Source: Betaproteobacteria bacterium
GTDB taxonomy: Bacteria > Pseudomonadota > Gammaproteobacteria > Burkholderiales > SG8-41
Length of the DNA stretch: 61,450 bases
Direction: 5' to 3'
Assembly (NCBI GenBank): GCA_016202605.1
Contig: JACQOJ010000145.1
Coordinates: 1-61,450 of the forward strand
Shown: positions 29,874-42,704 of the stretch, in pieces
Layout of the letters: each line of letters starts with the position of its first letter
How positions within the stretch are numbered: position 1 is the first letter of the stretch
Made by a program: the position numbers and the translations under genes
The notes under the pieces: model-generated
Seen by the model: only the letters and a program-made list of their open reading frames with translations
Database searches by the model: none
What the model was told of the DNA's origin: nothing

Positions 29874-31222
29874 CGCATGTTATCGACACCATCGCCATAC
29901 GCGACATGCTGCTTGCAGCGCGTACTCGCACGTTATCGTTGTGCGCTGATCTGGAGGGTGAACGCCTGCTGGGACCCAGGCTCTCGATCGTCAACCCGCC
30001 GCTGTGGGAAATCGGCCATGTCGGCTGGTTCCAGGAGCATTGGTGCTTGCGCTACCGCACGGACGGGCGGCTCGCGCCGTCCGTCCTCTCCAACGCGGAC
30101 GATCTCTACAACTCCGCCGCGGTCCCGCACGATACGCGTTGGGATTTGCCGCTGCCGGATTTTGACGCAACGCTCGCCTATCTCCGGCGGGTACTCGACG
30201 GCGTGCTGGAGCGAATTGAACTGGAGGGTGCCACGGAGCACATGGCCTACTTCGCGCAACTCGCCGCGTTTCACGAGGAAATGCATTGCGAGGCATTCAC
30301 CTATACCCGGCAGACCCTGGGCTATCCGGCCCCGCGCACTTCGGATGCGCCGACTTCCGCGCAGGCCGGCGCGTGGCCCGGAGACGTCGAGATCTCCGGT
30401 GGTGTTTTCAGGCTGGGTGCGACGCAGACCGACGGTTTTGTCTTCGACAATGAAAAGTGGGCGCATGAGGTCGAGGTGGGCGCATTTCGCATGGCGCGTG
30501 CCCCGGTGAGCAATGCGGAGTTTGCCGCATTCGTCGAAGACCACGGATATCGGCGGCGGGAACTGTGGAGCACTGCGGGCTGGGAGTGGCGCAAGCGGAC
30601 GGGGGCGCAAGCCCCGGTGTACTGGATCGGAAAAGACGGCGCCTGGTTCTACCGGCACTACGATGAAGTTATTCCGGTCGCGCCCCGCATGCCGGTGATA
30701 CACCTCAACTGGTTCGAGGCGGAAGCGTATTGCCGCTGGGCTGGGCGCAGGCTGCCGACCGAGGCGGAGTGGGAGTTCGCCGCCGCAACTATGCCGGGAT
30801 CTTTCGGTGCCAAGAGGCGCTACCCATGGGGCGACGCGGCGCCGTCACCCGCTCTGGCGAACCTCTACGGGGCAACCGGAGGGTGCGTGGACGTGGCGGC
30901 ATTTCCGTTGGGCGACAGCGGATGGGGCTGCCGGCAGATGTTCGGAAACGTGTGGGAGTGGACCGCCGATTGGTTTGAGCCGTATCCGGGATTCGTGCGC
31001 GATCCGTACAAGGAATATTCGGAACCCTGGTTCGGGGATCACAAGGTGCTGCGCGGAGGGTGCCACGCGACGCGCCCCGTCCTCCTCCGTAACACATGGC
31101 GCAACTTCTACACCCCGGATCGGCGCGACGTATTCGCCGGTTTTCGCACCTGCGCGCCTTTCGATGGAAACGCGCGAGCCCTTTCGCGGCATGTTTCCGC
31201 GCGCGAGCCGTCCGCGCCGTGA
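29867..31222 (+). CDS. senA: Selenoneine synthase SenA (EgtB-like)
   Basis: SenA joins hercynine and a selenosugar by oxidative C-Se bond formation, the key step to selenoneine. The 451-residue protein has an EgtB layout: an N-terminal DinB-like four-helix domain with the iron triad His51, His136 and His140 (WEIGH and HEEMH), then a formylglycine-generating-enzyme-type domain (about 170-435) with LNWFEAEAYCRWAGRRLPTEAEWE and MFGNVWEWTADW. The ergothioneine enzymes EgtB and OvoA share this layout, so domain content alone does not fix the substrate; the divergent SenB-type neighbour favours selenium chemistry. egtD (hercynine synthesis) is not present here. It overlaps the next gene by four bases (GTGA). 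Confidence 0.83.
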   Translation: MSTHVIDTIAIRDMLLAARTRTLSLCADLEGERLLGPRLSIVNPPLWEIGHVGWFQEHWCLRYRTDGRLAPSVLSNADDLYNSAAVPHDTRWDLPLPDFDATLAYLRRVLDGVLERIELEGATEHMAYFAQLAAFHEEMHCEAFTYTRQTLGYPAPRTSDAPTSAQAGAWPGDVEISGGVFRLGATQTDGFVFDNEKWAHEVEVGAFRMARAPVSNAEFAAFVEDHGYRRRELWSTAGWEWRKRTGAQAPVYWIGKDGAWFYRHYDEVIPVAPRMPVIHLNWFEAEAYCRWAGRRLPTEAEWEFAAATMPGSFGAKRRYPWGDAAPSPALANLYGATGGCVDVAAFPLGDSGWGCRQMFGNVWEWTADWFEPYPGFVRDPYKEYSEPWFGDHKVLRGGCHATRPVLLRNTWRNFYTPDRRDVFAGFRTCAPFDGNARALSRHVSAREPSAP

Positions 31223-32043
31223 AACTCATTACGTCGCGTGCCAATGCCGTTTTCCGGGCGCTCGCGCGACTCAAGGAATCGCCGCGTCACCGTCGCACCG
31301 AGCACGCCACCGTGATCGACGGTGCGCATCTCGTTTCCGCCTACCTTGAGAGACTCGGCCATCCGCAAGCGGTGGTGGTGACGGCTGCGGCCGCGGAATC
31401 GCCTGAAATCAGGGCACTGCTCAAGCGTGTGGCGCCGCTCAATCCGATCATGCTGAGCGAGGCATTGTTTCGGGAGGTCTCACCGGTCGCCGCTCCGGCG
31501 GGAATTCTCGCGGCGATAGAGATTCCTGCCGCCCGCGCGCCGCTGCGCGAAGCCGAGTGCTGCCTGCTGGTGGAGGATATACAGGATCCGGGAAACTTGG
31601 GCTCGATCCTGCGTTCCGCGGCGGCGGCGGGCGTCGAGCAGGTGCTGTTATCCAAGGGCTGCGCCGATGTATGGTCACCGCGCGTCCTGCGCGCGGGAAT
31701 GGGCGCGCATTTTCTCCTGAATCTCGCAGAGCGCGTCGACTTGTCCGCATTCGCCAGCGAGTATCGGGGCCGGATCGTGGCAACGGCCGCAAATGCATCG
31801 AATTGTATTTTCGATGTGGATCTCACGCAGCGGACGGCGTTCGCGGTCGGCAATGAAGGAGCAGGATTGTCGGGCGGCCTCTTGCGTGCTGCTCACGTGG
31901 TGGCCGCAATTCCCATGCGGGACGGTGCGGAATCGATCAATGTAGGCGCGGCAACCGCGGTGTGTCTGTTCGAGCGCGTCAGACAGATACGATCGACCGC
32001 CGGGACGGAAGCGGCGGACCGCCCCCCGCGCCGCTCGTCGTAA
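31219..32043 (+). CDS. TrmH/SpoU-family RNA 2'-O-methyltransferase
   Basis: A SAM-dependent RNA methyltransferase with the alpha/beta-knot fold. The 274-residue protein has an N-terminal substrate-binding domain (about 1-100), then the three SpoU motifs: DPGNLGSILRSAAAAG (about 124-139), VGNEGAGLS (about 211-219), and IPM...AESINVGAATAVCLFE (about 230-250). The last 20 residues are a basic, proline-rich tail. The GTG start at 31219 overlaps the senA stop. The target is likely 23S rRNA by family, but the exact nucleotide cannot be read from sequence. It is convergent with ppsR, one base apart. Confidence 0.85.
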   Translation: MKLITSRANAVFRALARLKESPRHRRTEHATVIDGAHLVSAYLERLGHPQAVVVTAAAAESPEIRALLKRVAPLNPIMLSEALFREVSPVAAPAGILAAIEIPAARAPLREAECCLLVEDIQDPGNLGSILRSAAAAGVEQVLLSKGCADVWSPRVLRAGMGAHFLLNLAERVDLSAFASEYRGRIVATAANASNCIFDVDLTQRTAFAVGNEGAGLSGGLLRAAHVVAAIPMRDGAESINVGAATAVCLFERVRQIRSTAGTEAADRPPRRSS

Positions 32044-32044
32044 G

Positions 32045-32869
32045 TCAATAAATCCGCCGCACGAGCTTCGCTTCGTGCAGGATGGTGGTCGCCAGTTCCT
32101 CCACCGACTTGCTGGTCGCGTCGAGAAAGGGGATCCCTTCCTGGCGCATCAGGCCTTCGGCTTCACGCACTTCGAACTCGCAGTTCGCCAGGTTCGCGTA
32201 CATGCTTCCGGGGCGGCGCTCGTTGCGGATCTGTTGCAGCCGCGCCGGCCGGATCGTGAGGCCGTAGAGACGCTTGCGCAGGGGGCGCAGCTGCGCCGGC
32301 AGCCGCATGGTGCTGAAGTCTTCCGGAATGAAAGGGTAGTTCGCGGCGCGGACGCCGTACTGCATCGCGAGATAGAGGCAGGTGGGCGTTTTGCCGCATC
32401 GGGACACTCCCACCAGAATGACGTCGGCTTCGTTCAAATCGCGGTTTGAGACGCCGTCATCGTGGGCGAGCGCGTAGTTGACGGAATCGATGCGGTGATA
32501 GTAGTTGACCAGATCGCTGACGCTGTGACTGCGCCCGATTGCGTGCGATGCTCTGACCCCGAGTTCCTTCTCCAGCGGCGAAATAAAGATTTCGAAACAG
32601 TCCAGAAAAAGCGCCTCCGCCCTGCTCACGACATCGGCGATTTCGCTGTTCACCAGGGTGCTGATGACGATCGGACGCGCGGCATCCTTGCGGGCATGCT
32701 CGTTGATCTGACTGACCACCTGACGGGCTTTTTCTACCGAGTCCACAAACGGCAGCGTGACTTCCTGGAAACGGACGGTGTCGAATTGCGTGAGCAGGCT
32801 GTGGCCCAGCATTTCGGCCGTGATGCCGGTGCGGTCCGAAACGAAGAACGCGGTGCGTTTGTCGGTCAT
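32045..32869 (-). CDS. ppsR: PEP synthetase regulatory protein PpsR (bifunctional kinase/pyrophosphorylase)
   Basis: A DUF299 protein that inactivates phosphoenolpyruvate synthetase by ADP-dependent phosphorylation of a threonine and reactivates it with phosphate. The 274-residue length fits, with the opening [19 protein letters not shown] and the P-loop-like [15 protein letters not shown] (about 152-166). The usual partner ppsA is not in the window, so the assignment is by family. Its stop is one base from that of the convergent methyltransferase gene. Confidence 0.92.
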   Translation of the reverse strand: MTDKRTAFFVSDRTGITAEMLGHSLLTQFDTVRFQEVTLPFVDSVEKARQVVSQINEHARKDAARPIVISTLVNSEIADVVSRAEALFLDCFEIFISPLEKELGVRASHAIGRSHSVSDLVNYYHRIDSVNYALAHDDGVSNRDLNEADVILVGVSRCGKTPTCLYLAMQYGVRAANYPFIPEDFSTMRLPAQLRPLRKRLYGLTIRPARLQQIRNERRPGSMYANLANCEFEVREAEGLMRQEGIPFLDATSKSVEELATTILHEAKLVRRIY

Positions 32870-32895
32870 GAATTACGGCGGTGCGCGGTACCGCT

Positions 32896-32924
32896 AAAAT
32901 ATACCGTTTTAAAACCGCGCACAA
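32896..32924 (-). promoter_or_regulatory. Sigma-70 promoter candidate for ppsR
   Basis: On the minus strand, TTGTGC (32924-32919) and TATTTT (32901-32896) are 17 bases apart, 27 bases upstream of the ppsR ATG. This AT-rich patch stands out in a GC-rich gap. Confidence 0.5.
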
Positions 32925-33148
32925 ATTCCGGGCCTGCCGCAAGGCGCGCAAGCACGTCGGCATCCGCGGCCGGGCACAGTCCGCTCGCCCGAACTCGCAG
33001 AATGGCCGATGAATGAGGGCAGCGAGAGCCCGTCGCTCGCTCCGGACGCGGCGGTCGAAACCCGGCTTTGCCCGGCCAGGGAGGTGATATCCCGTATGGC
33101 CCGTTGACGGGAGCGGTTCGACCGGGCGGCTGCGCTTCCCCAAATGCG
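32925..33148. other. Middle of the ppsR/pyrG divergent gap
   Basis: The full gap between ppsR and pyrG is 331 bases (32870-33200). Between the two promoter candidates lies GC-rich sequence with no open frame that looks like a protein and no clear RNA structure. I see nothing further in it. Confidence 0.4.
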
Positions 33149-33177
33149 TTGGACGGGAAGTGGATTTGCGATAAAAT
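33149..33177 (+). promoter_or_regulatory. Sigma-70 promoter for pyrG
   Basis: TTGGAC (33149-33154) and TAAAAT (33172-33177) are separated by 17 bases, giving a short leader of about 17 bases before the pyrG ATG. No attenuator structure is visible in so short a leader. Confidence 0.65.
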
Positions 33178-33179
33178 AG

Positions 33180-34877
<1,698 letters not shown>

Positions 34878-34955
34878 GGCGGCGTCCGTGATGGATTCCC
34901 TCCACGCTACGCCCTCGGTTGCCAGCGCGCCGCGGAACGGGTTGCGGCGGGCGTC

Positions 34956-37136
<2,181 letters not shown>

Positions 37137-37252
37137 CACGGAGCGCGATTCGCACCCCCTCGGAGTATGCGGCGACATCCCGGTCCGACGGTGTACCGGG
37201 AGGGCGGTGCCGCGACTCGCGCCGCAGACACCGCGTATTGCGCCGTCCGTCG

Positions 37253-37561
37253 ATGAAAATACTGGCTGCGGTGCTGGTCGCGCTCATCGCCCTCATCCAA
37301 TATCCGCTGTGGGTCGGCAAAGGAAGCCGGATGCGGGTCTGGGAGGTCGATCGGCAGATTCGCGCACAGCGTGAGGTCAATCAGAAACTGCGGGTGCGCA
37401 ACGGAGCGCTTGACGCCGAGGTTCGCGATTTGAAGCAGGGCCTCGAAGCGATAGAGGAGCGGGCGCGCAGCGAGCTCGGGATGGTCAGGCGCGACGAGAT
37501 CTTCTTCCAGCTGCTGGAGGAGGGCGGCAAGACGGGCCCCGTCCAATCCGGTTCGAGGTGA
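37253..37561 (+). CDS. ftsB: Cell division protein FtsB
   Basis: FtsB forms the FtsQ-FtsL-FtsB complex that activates septal peptidoglycan synthesis. The 102-residue protein has one membrane segment (about 3-21, [17 protein letters not shown]), a periplasmic coiled coil (about 30-70) and the conserved [15 protein letters not shown] motif. The ATG at 37253 gives the expected short cytoplasmic start; a longer frame from 37124 includes repeat sequence and is rejected. The eno-ftsB order is typical. Confidence 0.93.
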   Translation: MKILAAVLVALIALIQYPLWVGKGSRMRVWEVDRQIRAQREVNQKLRVRNGALDAEVRDLKQGLEAIEERARSELGMVRRDEIFFQLLEEGGKTGPVQSGSR

Positions 37562-37704
37562 ATGTCGGACGCCGAATGCGGTCCGCCCGCCGCCGATGAT
37601 ACCGGCAGCGTCGATGTGCGATACTTGCGCGGCCGTGAAACGGGGCCGGCCCGACATTCCGGAAAACGCTTCCTTTTTCCTCACTGCTGCCTGAGACGAT
37701 AACG

Positions 37705-38616
37705 ATGTCCGCAATACTTCTCGACGGTGCTGGCGTCGCCCGCCAGGTATACGCCACGCTGGCGCCACGGATAGCCGCGCTGCAGCGGCGCGGCGTGCGG
37801 CCGGGGCTTGCCGCGGTACTGGCGGGGGACGACCCGGCTTCGCGATCCTACATCCGGAATAAAGTCAGAGCTTGCGCGGCGGCGGGACTGCATTCCGAAG
37901 TGCGCGACCTGCCGGCCGATTGCGCGGAAGGCGCCGTTCTGGGGATCATCGATGAACTGAACCGGAGTTCGAATATCCACGGCATCATCGTCCAACTGCC
38001 GCTACCGCGCCACTTGAACGGGAACCGCATCGTGCAATCGATCCGCATCGAGAAGGACGTCGACGGATTCAGTTGGCACAATCTGGGAGCGTTGGTGGAG
38101 GGACATCCGGCGCTCGTGCCGTGCACGCCCCTCGGCGTCATCTTCATGCTCGACCATGCGGGGATCGCAATCGAAGGCCGGCACGCCGTGGTCATCGGGC
38201 GCAGCAATATCGTCGGCAAGCCGCTGGCGCTTCTGCTCATTTCACGCGGCGCGACCGTGACGGTATGCAATTCCCGGACGCCGGATATCGGAACGCACAC
38301 CGGCATGGCCGACATCGTGATCGCCGCTGCCGGAAGACCGCGGCTCGTCCGCGCCGATATGATCAGAGAAGGCGCGGCCGTCATCGACGTGGGGATCAAT
38401 CGGCTCCCCGGCGGCAAGCTGGTGGGTGATGTTGACTTCGAAGGCGCAAGAGCGCGGGCCGGGTGGATTTCACCGGTGCCGGGAGGGGTCGGACCGATGA
38501 CGGTGGCGATGCTGATCTCCAACACCGTAAGCGCGGCGGAGCGCCAGGCGGCGCGCTCCGCGGACAGCCGACGCGAGAATGGCGACGCCCCGGATGACTT
38601 GACTGGCACCGCTTGA
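37705..38616 (+). CDS. folD: Bifunctional methylenetetrahydrofolate dehydrogenase / cyclohydrolase
   Basis: Interconverts methylene-, methenyl- and formyl-tetrahydrofolate for one-carbon metabolism. The 303-residue protein has the catalytic Tyr49/Lys53 pair (SYIRNKVRAC), VQLPLP, the NADP site GRSNIVGKPLALLL and the PVPGGVGPMT signature. The last 20 or so residues form a polar tail beyond the core. It lies 143 bases after ftsB; a 9-base inverted repeat (GAATGTCGG 37560-37568, CCGACATTC 37651-37659) spans that gap. Confidence 0.97.
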   Translation: MSAILLDGAGVARQVYATLAPRIAALQRRGVRPGLAAVLAGDDPASRSYIRNKVRACAAAGLHSEVRDLPADCAEGAVLGIIDELNRSSNIHGIIVQLPLPRHLNGNRIVQSIRIEKDVDGFSWHNLGALVEGHPALVPCTPLGVIFMLDHAGIAIEGRHAVVIGRSNIVGKPLALLLISRGATVTVCNSRTPDIGTHTGMADIVIAAAGRPRLVRADMIREGAAVIDVGINRLPGGKLVGDVDFEGARARAGWISPVPGGVGPMTVAMLISNTVSAAERQAARSADSRRENGDAPDDLTGTA

Positions 38617-38718
38617 ATGGAGCGCGCATCGCGTCACGATGCGACGGAAGAAGCACACGCGGTGACAGAGCCGGCAAGGCGGGCGACGGCGCGCATGCCG
38701 GCCGCGGCATTCCAGGCG

Positions 38719-38871
38719 TCAACAATAAAACGAGTTGGAGAAATTGATGAGCAACTCGGGGCTCAGGTAACCTTTGAATCCGAGATAGGTGATGATCACC
38801 GCAAGCGCGGCAAGCAGCATCCACACGATTATCTTTTGAAGCTGGGTCATGGTGTGTCGACCCGAATCCAT
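38719..38871 (-). CDS. Small single-span membrane protein (50 residues)
   Basis: A minus-strand frame from ATG at 38871 encodes 50 residues with one clear membrane segment (about residues 14-34, IIVWMLLAALAVIITYLGF), then a short polar end, KGYLSPELLINFSNSFYC. AGGAG lies four bases upstream of this ATG (on the minus strand, 38880-38876). A second in-frame ATG at 38850 would give 43 residues but lacks such a site. The composition is protein-like and the AT content is higher than in the flanking DNA. I do not recognise the family. It is convergent with folD and upstream-divergent from the large flavoprotein gene. Confidence 0.65.
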   Translation of the reverse strand: MDSGRHTMTQLQKIIVWMLLAALAVIITYLGFKGYLSPELLINFSNSFYC

Positions 38872-39012
38872 CGCGCTCCTGTCGCCCGGACGTACGCCGG
38901 CCGATGTCGGGCGGATTATGGCACAAAATCATCGCGACGGGCGGCACGACACTGCTGCAGGCGCGTTGCCGCCTGGCCGGTGGGCGGCGGCATAACCATA
39001 GAACGCATCGCT

Positions 39013-39042
39013 GTGAAACGCGCGGGGCCGCATTGGTATAAT
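39013..39042 (+). promoter_or_regulatory. Sigma-70 promoter for the fused flavoprotein gene
   Basis: A perfect TATAAT (39037-39042) with an upstream TGG makes an extended -10 element (TGGTATAAT, 39034-39042). GTGAAA at 39013-39018 is a four-of-six -35 box with 18-base spacing. The transcript would start near 39050, about 25 bases before the coding start. Confidence 0.7.
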
Positions 39043-39074
39043 TCCGTGTTTTTACCGTTTCCAGTTCAGGCATT

Positions 39075-42000
39075 TTGACTGCGACCACCGTTCCGGTTCC
39101 CGCGTCGGGCTTGGCGTTCGATGATCTGTACCGCCGTGAGGGACTGATCCTTCTCGACCGGCAGTTTCTTGGGCATCTCGAGCGACACGACCTCGAATTG
39201 CTCGAGCGGCTGCGCGCGGCCCGCGAAAATCCCGCCGCGCTTTCATCGGGGCAGGAGTCGGAACTGCTGCTGGCGCTTGCGCCGCACCTTGATGAATTTG
39301 TCGCGCACCTGTTCGACATCGAGCACGAGGTACGTGCGCTCACGGCGGCCCACCATGAGCGCGCGGTTCTCTACAGCGTCAAGCGCCTGTTCGTGCAACG
39401 CAAGGCGATGCACAGGATCAAGGCGGAAGAGGCGGAGCGGACCGACGGCGAGGACCTTGCGGCTGACCTCGAAACGAGGTTCGGCGAGCCGCTGACCGAA
39501 CTGTCGTTCGCGCGCCACGTTTCCATGTGGCAGGAGGACGAGGGAACGCATGCCGCGGGACTTGACGTGGCGCTGCGCTACGCCGCCTGGGCTGCGTTCT
39601 CCGCAGCCGGTCGTCGCAAGCATCGCGATGGCGTGCTTTTCAAGGCGCCGCATAAACTGGACCCGCTGCGCCTGGTGCCGGTGATTGCGGACCAGGCGCA
39701 AGGCTACACCCGTTACCGCCTGGGGGCCGAGCACCTGCGCCGCCGGGAGGGGTTCAAGCTCACCGACCCGGGCATGGATCTCACCGGCGCGCTCGATCAG
39801 GCGCACTATTGCATCTGGTGCCACGAGCAGGGCAAGGATTCGTGCTCGAAGGGGCTGAAAGAGAAGGGAGCGGCCGGCCGCGGGAGCGCTTCGTTCAAGA
39901 AGTCCCGGTTCGGCGTCACTCTCGCCGGTTGCCCCCTGGAGGAGAAGATTTCCGAGTTCCACAAGGCCAAGGCCGAGGGATACGCCATCGGGGCGCTCGC
40001 CATCATCGCGGTCGACAATCCTCTTGCGGCAGTGACCGGCCACCGCATCTGTAACGACTGCATGAAGTCGTGCATCTACCAGAAGCAGGAGCCCGTCGAT
40101 ATCCCGCAGGCCGAAACCCGAACGCTGAAGGATGTTCTTGAACTGCCGTGGGGTTTCGAGATCTACGGCCTGCTCACGCGCTGGAATCCGCTCAACCTGC
40201 GCACGCCGTATCCTAAAGCGCCGACCGCGAAGCGGGTGCTGATCGCCGGCATGGGACCCGCAGGATTCTCCCTTGCGCATTTCCTGATGAACGATGGCCA
40301 CTTCGTGGCCGGCATCGACGGGCTCAAGATCGAACCATTGCCGCCGCGGATTTCCGGTGTGGACGCACGGGGCAGGCGCGGGGCATTCGAGCCGATCCGC
40401 GACGTGCGAGAACTCTACGAAGAACTTGACGAGCGGGTCATGGCGGGATTCGGCGGGGTGGCCGAGTACGGCATCACCGTGCGGTGGGACAAGAATTTCC
40501 TGAAGATCGTGCGGCTGCTGCTGGAGCGCAGGCGGGAATTCGTGCTGTTCGGCGGGATCCGCTTTGGCGGTACGCTGACGGTCGACGAAGCCTTCGCGAT
40601 CGGTTTCGACCACGTGGCGCTTGCGGTCGGCGCAGGCCGACCCACCATGCTCGACATGCCCGATGGTCTTGCGCGCGGCGTGCGGGCCGCCTCGGATTTC
40701 CTGATGGGCCTGCAGCTGACCGGCGCGGCAAAGGCGGACTCGATCGCGAACATGCAGCTCAGGCTGCCGGTGGTGGTAATCGGAGGCGGCCTGACCGCCA
40801 TCGACACCGCCACAGAGTCGCTTGCCTACTATCCGCTGCAGGTTGAGAAATTTCTGCAGCGCTACGAACTGCTTGCGCGCAAGCATGGCGAAGCCGCCGC
40901 GCGCATCGCATGGACCGAAGAAGAGCGGAAAATCGCCGACGAATTTCTGGCGCACGCGCGCGCGATCCGGACGGAACTCCAGTCCGCCTCCGCGGAGGGA
41001 CGCGCGCCCGGCGTGCTGGAATTGCTGCAAAGCTGGGGCGGCGTGACCATCGCTTACCGCAAACGGTTGATCGACAGCCCGTCCTACACGCTGAATCACG
41101 AAGAAGTGCGGAAAGCGCTGGAAGAAGGTATTCGCTTCGCCGAGGGACTGGCTCCGCTCAGGATCGAAGTGGACGAGTACGGGCATGTCCGTGCGGTGAA
41201 AATGTCGGTGCAAGCCCGGAGCGCAGACGGCAACTGGATTGAAACGGGCCAAATCACACTGCCGGCACGGACCGTCCTGATCGCGGCCGGCACGCAGCCC
41301 AATACCGTGCTTGCGCGCGAGGATGCCGCCAACTTCAAGCTCGACGGGCGCTACTTCCAGGCAGTGGACGAAGCGGGCAGGCCCGCCCCGGCCGAGAAGG
41401 CGATATCGAAACCGAACGACGTCAGGGTGCTGCTTGCAAAGCGCGATGACGGACGTTACATGAGCTACTTTGGTGACGTGCACCCGTCGTTCTTCGGCAA
41501 CGTCGTGAAAGCGATCGGGAGCGCGAAACAGGGCTATCCCGTCGTGAGCAATGTGCTCGCGAACGTGAAACCGGCGTCGGAGATGAACGACGAACAGTTC
41601 GGCGCGCACCTCAACGACGAACTGCGCGTAACCGTGCACCGGGTCGAACGCCTGACGCCGATGATCGTGGAAGTCGTGGTGCGCGCGCCGCTCGCCGCCC
41701 GCCGCTTTCGCCCCGGGCAGTTCTACCGTCTGCAGAACTACGATGCCGTTGCCCCCCGAGTCGAAGGCTCGCGGCTCGCCATGGAAGGGATTGCCCTGAC
41801 CGGGGCATGGGTCGATGTCGAACGGGGCCTCATCTCGACCGTCGTGCTGGAAATGGGCGGGGCAAGCGACCTGTGCATACTGCTCAGACCAGGCGAGCCG
41901 GTGGTGTTGATGGGGCCGACCGGTACGCCGACCGAAATTCCTTCCGGTGAGACGGTTGTGCTGGCGGGCGGCGGTCTGGGCAATGCAGTGCTGTTCTCGA

Positions 42001-42605
42001 TCGGTCAGGCGATGCGCCGGGCGCGATGCCGGGTGCTGTATTTCGCCGGGTACAAGCACATGACCGATCGCTACAAGATCGCGGAAATCGAAGCCGCGGC
42101 GGACGTGGTGGTGTGGTGCTGCGACGAAGAGCCGGGGTTCACGCCCGACCGGCCACAGGACAAGGCCTTTGTGGGCAATATCGTGCAGGGCATGCATGCG
42201 TACGCAAGCGGGGCGCTGAACGGCCAGCCGATTCCCTTCAGGGACGCCGAGCGCATCATCGCCATCGGTTCGGACCGCATGATGGGCGCGGTGGCGCGCG
42301 CGCGGCACGACCTGTTGAAGCCCTTCCTCAAGCCGCATCACCTGGCCATCGGATCCATCAACTCACCGATGCAGTGCATGATGAAGGAAATCTGCGCCCA
42401 ATGCCTGCAGCCCCATGTCGATCCGCGGACCGGCAAGACGAGCTATGTCTTCTCGTGCTTCAACCAGGATCAGCCCCTGGACTGCGTCGACTGGAATGCG
42501 CTCGAGGCGCGTCTCAAGCAAAACTCGACCCAGGAGAAGCTCACCGCCGAATGGATCGACCACTGTCTGGTCAAGCTCGGCGCGCGCGAGGTGCAGCGAA
42601 TATGA
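39075..42605 (+). CDS. Single-chain NfnAB-like iron-sulfur flavoprotein (GltD-like plus FNR-like)
   Basis: A 1,176-residue cytoplasmic protein with three parts. Residues 1-240 are a helical region I do not recognise. Residues about 240-850 resemble GltD/NfnB: a cysteine set at 246, 249, 257 and 286 (with GCP), a second at 326, 329 and 333 followed by EPVDIP, a dinucleotide site GMGPAG (392-397) and a second GGGLTAID (570-577). Residues about 850-1140 resemble NfnA/FNR: a flavin motif FRPGQFY, GGGLGNA, and C-terminal Cys1101, 1107, 1110 and 1128 for a [2Fe-2S]-type centre. This suggests NAD(P)H/ferredoxin or similar electron transfer in one chain. The TTG start at 39075 is inferred. No catalytic dehydrogenase domain for an organic substrate is seen. 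Confidence 0.75.
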   Translation: MTATTVPVPASGLAFDDLYRREGLILLDRQFLGHLERHDLELLERLRAARENPAALSSGQESELLLALAPHLDEFVAHLFDIEHEVRALTAAHHERAVLYSVKRLFVQRKAMHRIKAEEAERTDGEDLAADLETRFGEPLTELSFARHVSMWQEDEGTHAAGLDVALRYAAWAAFSAAGRRKHRDGVLFKAPHKLDPLRLVPVIADQAQGYTRYRLGAEHLRRREGFKLTDPGMDLTGALDQAHYCIWCHEQGKDSCSKGLKEKGAAGRGSASFKKSRFGVTLAGCPLEEKISEFHKAKAEGYAIGALAIIAVDNPLAAVTGHRICNDCMKSCIYQKQEPVDIPQAETRTLKDVLELPWGFEIYGLLTRWNPLNLRTPYPKAPTAKRVLIAGMGPAGFSLAHFLMNDGHFVAGIDGLKIEPLPPRISGVDARGRRGAFEPIRDVRELYEELDERVMAGFGGVAEYGITVRWDKNFLKIVRLLLERRREFVLFGGIRFGGTLTVDEAFAIGFDHVALAVGAGRPTMLDMPDGLARGVRAASDFLMGLQLTGAAKADSIANMQLRLPVVVIGGGLTAIDTATESLAYYPLQVEKFLQRYELLARKHGEAAARIAWTEEERKIADEFLAHARAIRTELQSASAEGRAPGVLELLQSWGGVTIAYRKRLIDSPSYTLNHEEVRKALEEGIRFAEGLAPLRIEVDEYGHVRAVKMSVQARSADGNWIETGQITLPARTVLIAAGTQPNTVLAREDAANFKLDGRYFQAVDEAGRPAPAEKAISKPNDVRVLLAKRDDGRYMSYFGDVHPSFFGNVVKAIGSAKQGYPVVSNVLANVKPASEMNDEQFGAHLNDELRVTVHRVERLTPMIVEVVVRAPLAARRFRPGQFYRLQNYDAVAPRVEGSRLAMEGIALTGAWVDVERGLISTVVLEMGGASDLCILLRPGEPVVLMGPTGTPTEIPSGETVVLAGGGLGNAVLFSIGQAMRRARCRVLYFAGYKHMTDRYKIAEIEAAADVVVWCCDEEPGFTPDRPQDKAFVGNIVQGMHAYASGALNGQPIPFRDAERIIAIGSDRMMGAVARARHDLLKPFLKPHHLAIGSINSPMQCMMKEICAQCLQPHVDPRTGKTSYVFSCFNQDQPLDCVDWNALEARLKQNSTQEKLTAEWIDHCLVKLGAREVQRI

Positions 42606-42683
42606 TCGACATGGCGCCAAGACTGGACCGGGTTCCTGCTGCGGACTTCGTCCGGGACAGACCGGGTACGACCATCTCCGAGC

Positions 42684-42704
42684 CGGCGCGCGTACTGCGC
42701 GCCG
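42684..42704. terminator. Hairpin between the flavoprotein gene and the convergent aminotransferase gene
   Basis: CGGCGCGC (42684-42691), loop GTACT, GCGCGCCG (42697-42704): an eight-pair GC-only stem. No T-tract follows on either strand, so termination, if any, is not of the classic kind. It could serve both convergent genes. Confidence 0.45.

Noticed and set aside
37560..37659. Nine-base inverted repeat between ftsB and folD
   Set aside because: The arms are about 80 bases apart and there is no T-tract or operator-like symmetry, so a chance match is the simplest view.
39243..42341. A 1,032-residue minus-strand open frame under the flavoprotein gene
   Set aside because: A long antisense frame is expected in GC-rich coding DNA. 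Its His/Arg/Gly-rich sequence has no domain or membrane pattern, while the plus-strand frame has clear motifs.
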